From NCBI GenBank assembly GCA_903813345.2, contig CAIIXF020000001.1, forward strand, positions 42,751,366 through 42,815,365: a DNA stretch of 64,000 bases, read 5' to 3'. A program made the translations under genes and the position numbers. The notes under the pieces were generated by a model. It had not been told where the DNA came from and did not search any database. It saw only the letters and a list, made by a program, of their open reading frames with translations. Within the stretch, counting starts at the first letter, position 1, and each line of letters begins with the position of its first letter. This stretch comes from Owenia fusiformis. Lineage: Eukaryota > Annelida > Polychaeta > Sabellida > Oweniidae. Positions 58,860 through 64,000 of this stretch are shown here, in pieces.

Positions 58860-59720
58860 TAGGATAGGCCCGGAAAAAATGTTGGCCCAAAAATATTGAA
58901 GGGCCTCTTTAGTGGGCCTTTTTGGGCATTACTTGACCTTTTTGAGCCATATTTTTTACAATTTCAGGCCAAATTTTCAAAAACGGACTATACATTTTCA
59001 AAATTTTGGCCCGAATTTTGGTTTTAGGGCCCTAAAAATTTTTTCGAGCGGCCCTAGGATGGGCCCAGAAAAAAAATGTTGGGCCAAAAATATTGTATGC
59101 CCTCTTTAGTTGGCCTTTTACTTGACCTTTTTACTTTTCAAAAATTTTGAAAAAACGGGCCATAAATCTTCAAAATTTAGGCCAAAACTTTGGTTCTAGG
59201 GCCCTAAAAGGTTTTCCACGCGGCCACAGGATGGGCCCAGAAAAAAATGTTGGCCAAAAAATATTGTAGGGCCTCTTTAGTGGGCCACTTTGGGCATTAA
59301 TTGACCTTTTTGGGCTTTATTTTTTTCAATTTAAGGCCAAATTTTCTAAAAACGGGCCATAAATTTTTAGAATTTTCGCCCTAATTTTGGTTTTAGGGCC
59401 CTAAAAATTTTACGCGCGGCCCTAGGATGGGCCTAGTAAAAAATGGTGGGCCAAAAATATTGTATGGCCTCTTTAGTTGGCCTTTACTTGACGTTTTTAC
59501 TTGACCTTTTTAGGCCTTATTTTTTCAATTTTAGGCCAAATTTTCGAAAAACAGGCCATAAATTGGTTCTAGAGAGCCCTAGAAGGTCTTCCGGGCCCAG
59601 AAAAAATGTTGGCCCAAAAATATTGTAGGGCCTCTTAAGTGGGCCTTTTTGGGCATTACTTGGACCTTTTTGGGCTTTATTTATTCAATGTTAGGCCAAA
59701 TTTTCATAAAAGTGACATAG
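58860..59720 (+). repeat. Satellite-like array of about 180-bp GGGCC-rich units
   Basis: About five units with GAAAAAATGTTGGCCC, AATATTGTAGGGCCTCTTTA, GTGGGCCTTTTTGGGCATTA and TTTTGGTTTTAGGGCCCTAA. A lone related fragment lies at 58240-58350. GGGCCC and GGCC palindromes recur every 10-30 bp. Confidence 0.85.
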
Positions 59721-59777
59721 GTTTTTCCGCGGGTATTTTTTCCTGACTCGAAGTGTGCTCTTTTTGGTCAACTGGCA

Positions 59778-60022
59778 AAAGTGTATACCTCAACTGTAAA
59801 CCTTGAAAGTATTGTTGACCTCGACCTCCAGTACTTTGAAGGTTTACAGTATCGGTATACATTTTTGCAAGTTGACCTCAAGAGAGGTCTACAATTGTAT
59901 ACCTTTGAACGCTACTTAGTCCTGTTGACCTCCACTTTTGAAAAAATAGTAATTTCAAGATTTACAGTATCGGTATACAATTTTTCCATTTGCCCTCAAG
60001 AGAGGTTTACGATTGTATAATG
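59778..60022 (+). repeat. Two-copy direct repeat, about 120 bp
   Basis: Two adjacent copies share TTTACAGTATCGGTATACA, CTCAAGAGAGGT and ACGATTGTATA/ACAATTGTATA. Imperfect; no coding signal. Confidence 0.65.
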
Positions 60023-62793
60023 TATCTTTAACTGAGACAGAATTTTCACTACCCTGCGCGTAGAGTTAATGAAGACAAGCCTCACTTTCAGGAAGCGAAG
60101 TCTAACGAATACAAAGGGTAACTTTTCATACACCGAGACTGTACTAATGCAGCTTGATTTCTGAAATTGAAAGCAACATAACAGAGAAATAGTAAATACC
60201 TCCAGGGGCCTTTCTTAGAACTAGAGGCACGGGTGAATCATAGAATATGAACACAGGGTCCAATCCACATTCCACGATGTACATGAAGATGAGTAGGAGG
60301 CAAATCTATTTTTTATAAATTCTTTCCAAGAAATGCCAGAATGGGTATTTGTTCTTCACAGATGTTTAAAGTACTGTCGTTTTATTTACTCAATTTGAGC
60401 ACCTTTTATGTTTTGTAAATCATATCACTCCTTCGGCGATATCGTACATCGGACAAACTCGTGGATTCAATTTCGTTGCAATCATTCAGGTAATGACAAC
60501 ATCCTTCTTCAAAGAACTTCATTTAGGCTTAAATTTAGAAAGAAAAGAAGTGAAATACCATTAGACCAAGGATGGCTTTTGCAAATAAATGTAAAGATGT
60601 CCCTTTATTTACAGTTTATGTCAGAAAAAGAAGTCAAGAAAATCTACTTTATACGTTTCCTCTAAAAATAAGATAATAACGTTTTCAAGCCCTATTCAAA
60701 TATAAATTTCTTGTGGCCTTTTGTTTATCAGTAAAAACAACACCCCCGCAATGCAATTAAATCTTGGCACAACCTGGGCCGCATATTTGTGGTTTTTAGA
60801 TAAAAAGGCTTTGGAGTAATTTACTGCTGCGTGATTTATATTTCAGCGTGACACTGGAGTTAATGTTCCATTTCCTGAATTCACGGAATTTCACATTTAC
60901 GAATGCTTTAAATGGTAAATTTATTCCGCGTGTAAAAAGTCCACTTTACATTTGACAAAAGTGTATTTCTCTGTGTGATTTTAACTTGAAGAGAATAAAT
61001 TCAAATTATATTGGTGAAAGGAACAAATGTCACTGCAAATGTATACCATGTCCTCAGTCCTGATTACTTTGGAGTTGGAAAGAAATGTTTCAGATAGAAC
61101 AGGTAAAAGGCATGTCAGCCATCTCTCAATAAACCATGACAAATAAAGCATAAATTAACTTTCACACGACGTACCGAATGGAGAGCCCCTTGCCTCAATT
61201 GTAAAATTCTACGACCCTCTCTTCATTCCGCTCAGTACTACATGCATACTAAAATAACAAAGTTGATAAGAAAAATGGTAGTTGAGCAAGACCAGGGGAT
61301 TTCTTTTAATTGTAACGAACAAAAAATAATATAATTCGTAAAGCTGTATACGACTGAATATTCGATGAGTTATATGCCGTGCCTTGATAATTGCCCGCAA
61401 ATTATTTGAAGTGAAATTATTTCATTATTTGTTTGATATGTCATTGGCGCAATTATCACTCAAATTGTGCCTCATTATCTATGCGTGGTTTAATTTTGGG
61501 ATGATTACCCTCAACTACGTCTTACTTTCAAAGAGAAATATGTTAGAACACGTGCTTTCACTTTTTTTGTTTGTACACTTAGTCAACTAATGTGTAATCG
61601 CTTTGCGTTTTTGAGAAGTTTCTTTAACCTAATTTTGCCCATCTTCGTTCACTCGGCTCCCGTCGGTCGGTCTGCGATGAACGCAGTGAAGACCGAGCGT
61701 GCGAAGATGAATTTTGCCCAAAATCATGGTTATATGCCCGTTGTATGATAATTCAGGTGACAATATTTACCAACATATAGTTGAATGAAGTGTTTGTATT
61801 ATAATCACTTTAATGTTTCTATTATATTGTATGTTTAACACTCTCCTTATCACCAGAGTGTTTGTGTATAGAATCCCTCTGTAGAGAGAGAAATCGGTTG
61901 CCTAGTGATTATCCGTATGGTGACATACGACAAGATAGCCAAACATGCGATGAAGAAGAGCGTTATCGCAGATTCAATCCTTTCTGCACACTTTTGGTGT
62001 AGTCATGGAAACATGATAGTTTGACACCTTATTTTGTCAAATGGCAAGAGTATCGTTTCAAACGTCTGTTGTAGACAAATAAATACTGAAATCCAATAAA
62101 AACTATGATTTTTTACACTGATAAAACTCCTACAACTGACTACGAGACTTGGTTGGACCTCGACGGTTGCATCCTTTATTCCGAAAAGGCTTCATTTACC
62201 TTTCAATACAGGGATGCGACGGTTGTTCAAAGAAATCGTCGAACAAACAACAAACAACAAGCAAACAAACCAACCGTATGTGTTTATAAATTGAATGGAC
62301 GTGTAATCATCTTAAAAGAACTCAAAAAACAAAACAAAAGCGTAATACTGTTTCAAAATGTTGAAGAACGTTACAGATAAATGTTAAATCACTGAAAATG
62401 AGCAATACATGACTTTTTTTCTCCTTCAGGAGAAAGTTGAGAGTTGTTTGTAACTCGGCATGTATAACTTAACCATTTCATAACCTTGCAAACAACTATA
62501 AACAAACAAGCGTATGATAAGTTGGTCTTAAGGCCAAGATGACCTTGACACGAATACCAGTATTTTGTTGTTTCATGGTAATCCCACAAACAAAGGCAGG
62601 CTAAGTGTTTTCGTCCTACGCATGTCACATTATCAGATATGAACAGATTATTTTACAAAATCACGAGAAACTTTCAACATATTGTGAAACTATGTGCAAT
62701 CCTAGTCATTAGTATCAGATCATCACATCTCACTCCATCGTGATATCACAGCCTCCTATAAGTTTCCTTCTTTACAAGGCAGAGATGGTCTGA
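60023..62793. other. Intergenic sequence with no supported gene
   Basis: Apart from the 61641 hairpin motif I see only short ORFs. The longest start at 60408 (85 codons) and 62105 (91 codons, ATG); neither resembles a known family. Confidence 0.45.
61641..61708 (+). repeat. Dispersed 60-bp hairpin motif, copy 2
   Basis: Reads CATCTTCGTTCACTCGG to CCGAGCGTGCGAAGATG, so its two ends form an imperfect stem. More GC-rich than its surroundings and well conserved against copy 1, 54 kb away. Confidence 0.6.
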
Positions 62794-62835
62794 GTTATCC
62801 CGTGCCAGGATTATACAGTCCTGGCACGGGATAAC
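62794..62835. repeat. Perfect 17-bp hairpin
   Basis: Arms GTTATCCCGTGCCAGGA and TCCTGGCACGGGATAAC are exact complements around an 8-base loop. The same TATCCCGT/GGCACGGGATA ends occur at about 27704 and 28234 in the SFT2D3 intron 1 element, so this may be a minimal or solo terminus of that family. Confidence 0.75.
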
Positions 62836-63768
62836 GTCTGAGTATCAGAATGATCTCCCTCCGTGTTTTATATGTGTAATACTATATTTATTGGATTACA
62901 TTAATAGCTATCAACTAATACAAAATGCTTTCCATACACATTGTTTAATGTTATCACTGGTAAAAAAGGGGGGGGGTGCAGCATTGGTCTCTGAATCTAT
63001 TCATTCCCGACCCTGTGTACTATTGTTTTTACTCAATATTTTAATTTTTTGGCACATATGCTTATGATACATTGCCAGAGTTGACGGTCATGTCCTTAAA
63101 TACTAAACGAAAACATTTGTAATTGATAACTGGTTGGCCTTACCAGATTTGAGCTTGGTATCAAAACTAAAGAACTTAGTATTTGAGATATAAGAATTCT
63201 TCAACAGACTATTAACATACAGTATTCACAGATATTCTAAATCTGGCTCACTAGACCGGAGTTATGGACTTCTTTTTGTTAGGTTTTTAAAAGGTATACA
63301 AAATGAAATTCTGTATCCGAAATGACAAACACTCGTTCACTTTAGTCTTGCCCCCCCCCCCCCCTATCTACTTTACATCAGTGAGTGAGGCCCTTCCATC
63401 CCAGACTACATCATTTTTATTCACACTTGGGGTTAGTCTTACAATTGTCTATTATTTAGTGATATATGCCATTCCTACCGGATAATACCACCTGTTTAAC
63501 TTTACCTGTGGTTTTAGAGGCGGATGATGAGAATATTAGGCCATACTGAATATTGTTTACTTCGTGAATCTGGTTAACCATTGTGTACTACATATCAGCT
63601 GATCGGTTTACAAACATATGGGCAACATAAAAACAAGCCATGAAATTCCAATGGCCATTAGACTAAATCATTTACGATTTAAAAAATAGAGAAATTATTA
63701 TGTACTTGGGAAATGTACACGAGTTTTATGCATCTAACACGAATGTTGTCAATGTATTTCATTTTCAG

Positions 63769-63844
63769 AACAAAGGGAATGGGACTCAATGATATGCCTA
63801 GGTATGGATTTAAACAGACTGGGAATTGTAAGTTGTTTGATGGG
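63769..63844 (+). other. Possible exon of an unidentified plus-strand gene
   Basis: A strong acceptor (TTTCATTTTCAG) and donor (GTAAGA) bound 76 nt with one open frame containing MPRYGFKQTGNCKLFDG. No neighbouring exon is found and the peptide is not recognised, so this is a weak candidate only. Confidence 0.2.
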
Positions 63845-64000
63845 GTAAGATGTTCTAAATTGTAAATCCTTTTGTTACTAGGAATTTTATTTTAAGTTTA
63901 ACTGACTTTTACTGTGAAATACTTTTTGTGACAAGTACTGCTTATAAAAAAACATTAAATAAAATTCAATAAAAAATTTATATCAAAAAGTTATCACTAC

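Noticed and set aside
62105-62380. 91-codon ATG ORF as a gene
   Set aside because: No homology, promoter, splice or poly(A) support; composition includes a low-complexity NNKQQANK stretch.
1-64000. tRNA, rRNA or snRNA genes
   Set aside because: No cloverleaf with A and B boxes, rRNA core or snRNA signature was recognised by eye; a covariance scan would be needed to exclude short ncRNAs.

Overview
The window is nuclear DNA of an animal. It is AT-rich, its genes are split by many GT-AG introns, there are no operons, and introns and spacers are crowded with DNA-transposon remnants, tandem arrays and one young LTR retrotransposon. The proteins are clear bilaterian orthologues (PLEKHM2, SFT2D3, LIPT1, SNRNP40). 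The intron repeats and the Mag/SURL-type Gypsy element suggest a marine invertebrate such as a mollusc or another lophotrochozoan, or an invertebrate deuterostome. I cannot name the species from sequence alone.

Layout. 1-5396: PLEKHM2 intron or downstream DNA with a 3.9-kb foldback element. 5397-26909 (minus): PLEKHM2, 11 exons joined in frame (750 codons); its PH-domain end lies beyond position 1. Its introns hold an intact 5.3-kb Gypsy element (16226-21554), a Mutator-like element with 9-bp target duplications (24550-26478) and an interrupted palindrome (10416-11921). 27197-32920 (plus): SFT2D3, head-to-head with PLEKHM2 across a promoter of about 290 bp. 35134-37553 (minus): LIPT1. 39203-48778 (plus): SNRNP40, head-to-head with LIPT1, its first exon bracketed by two opposed 574-bp MITEs. 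52587-56699 (minus): a small secreted protein with one sushi-like and two EGF-like domains. 56767-64000: no convincing gene, but a satellite-like array and several hairpins.

Functions. PLEKHM2 is an ARL8 effector for lysosome positioning, SFT2D3 a Golgi/endosome membrane protein, LIPT1 a mitochondrial lipoyltransferase and SNRNP40 a U5 snRNP WD40 protein. They are housekeeping neighbours, not one pathway. Exon borders were set by hand from splice consensus, reading-frame continuity and remembered family similarity; no alignment or transcript data were available.

The most notable signals are transposon-gene interactions: a retrotransposon with identical LTRs 16 bp from a PLEKHM2 splice acceptor, a mirror pair of MITEs around the SNRNP40 promoter and exon 1, and two nested insertions whose empty sites can be read directly. 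I found no evidence of a wholly new biochemical system.
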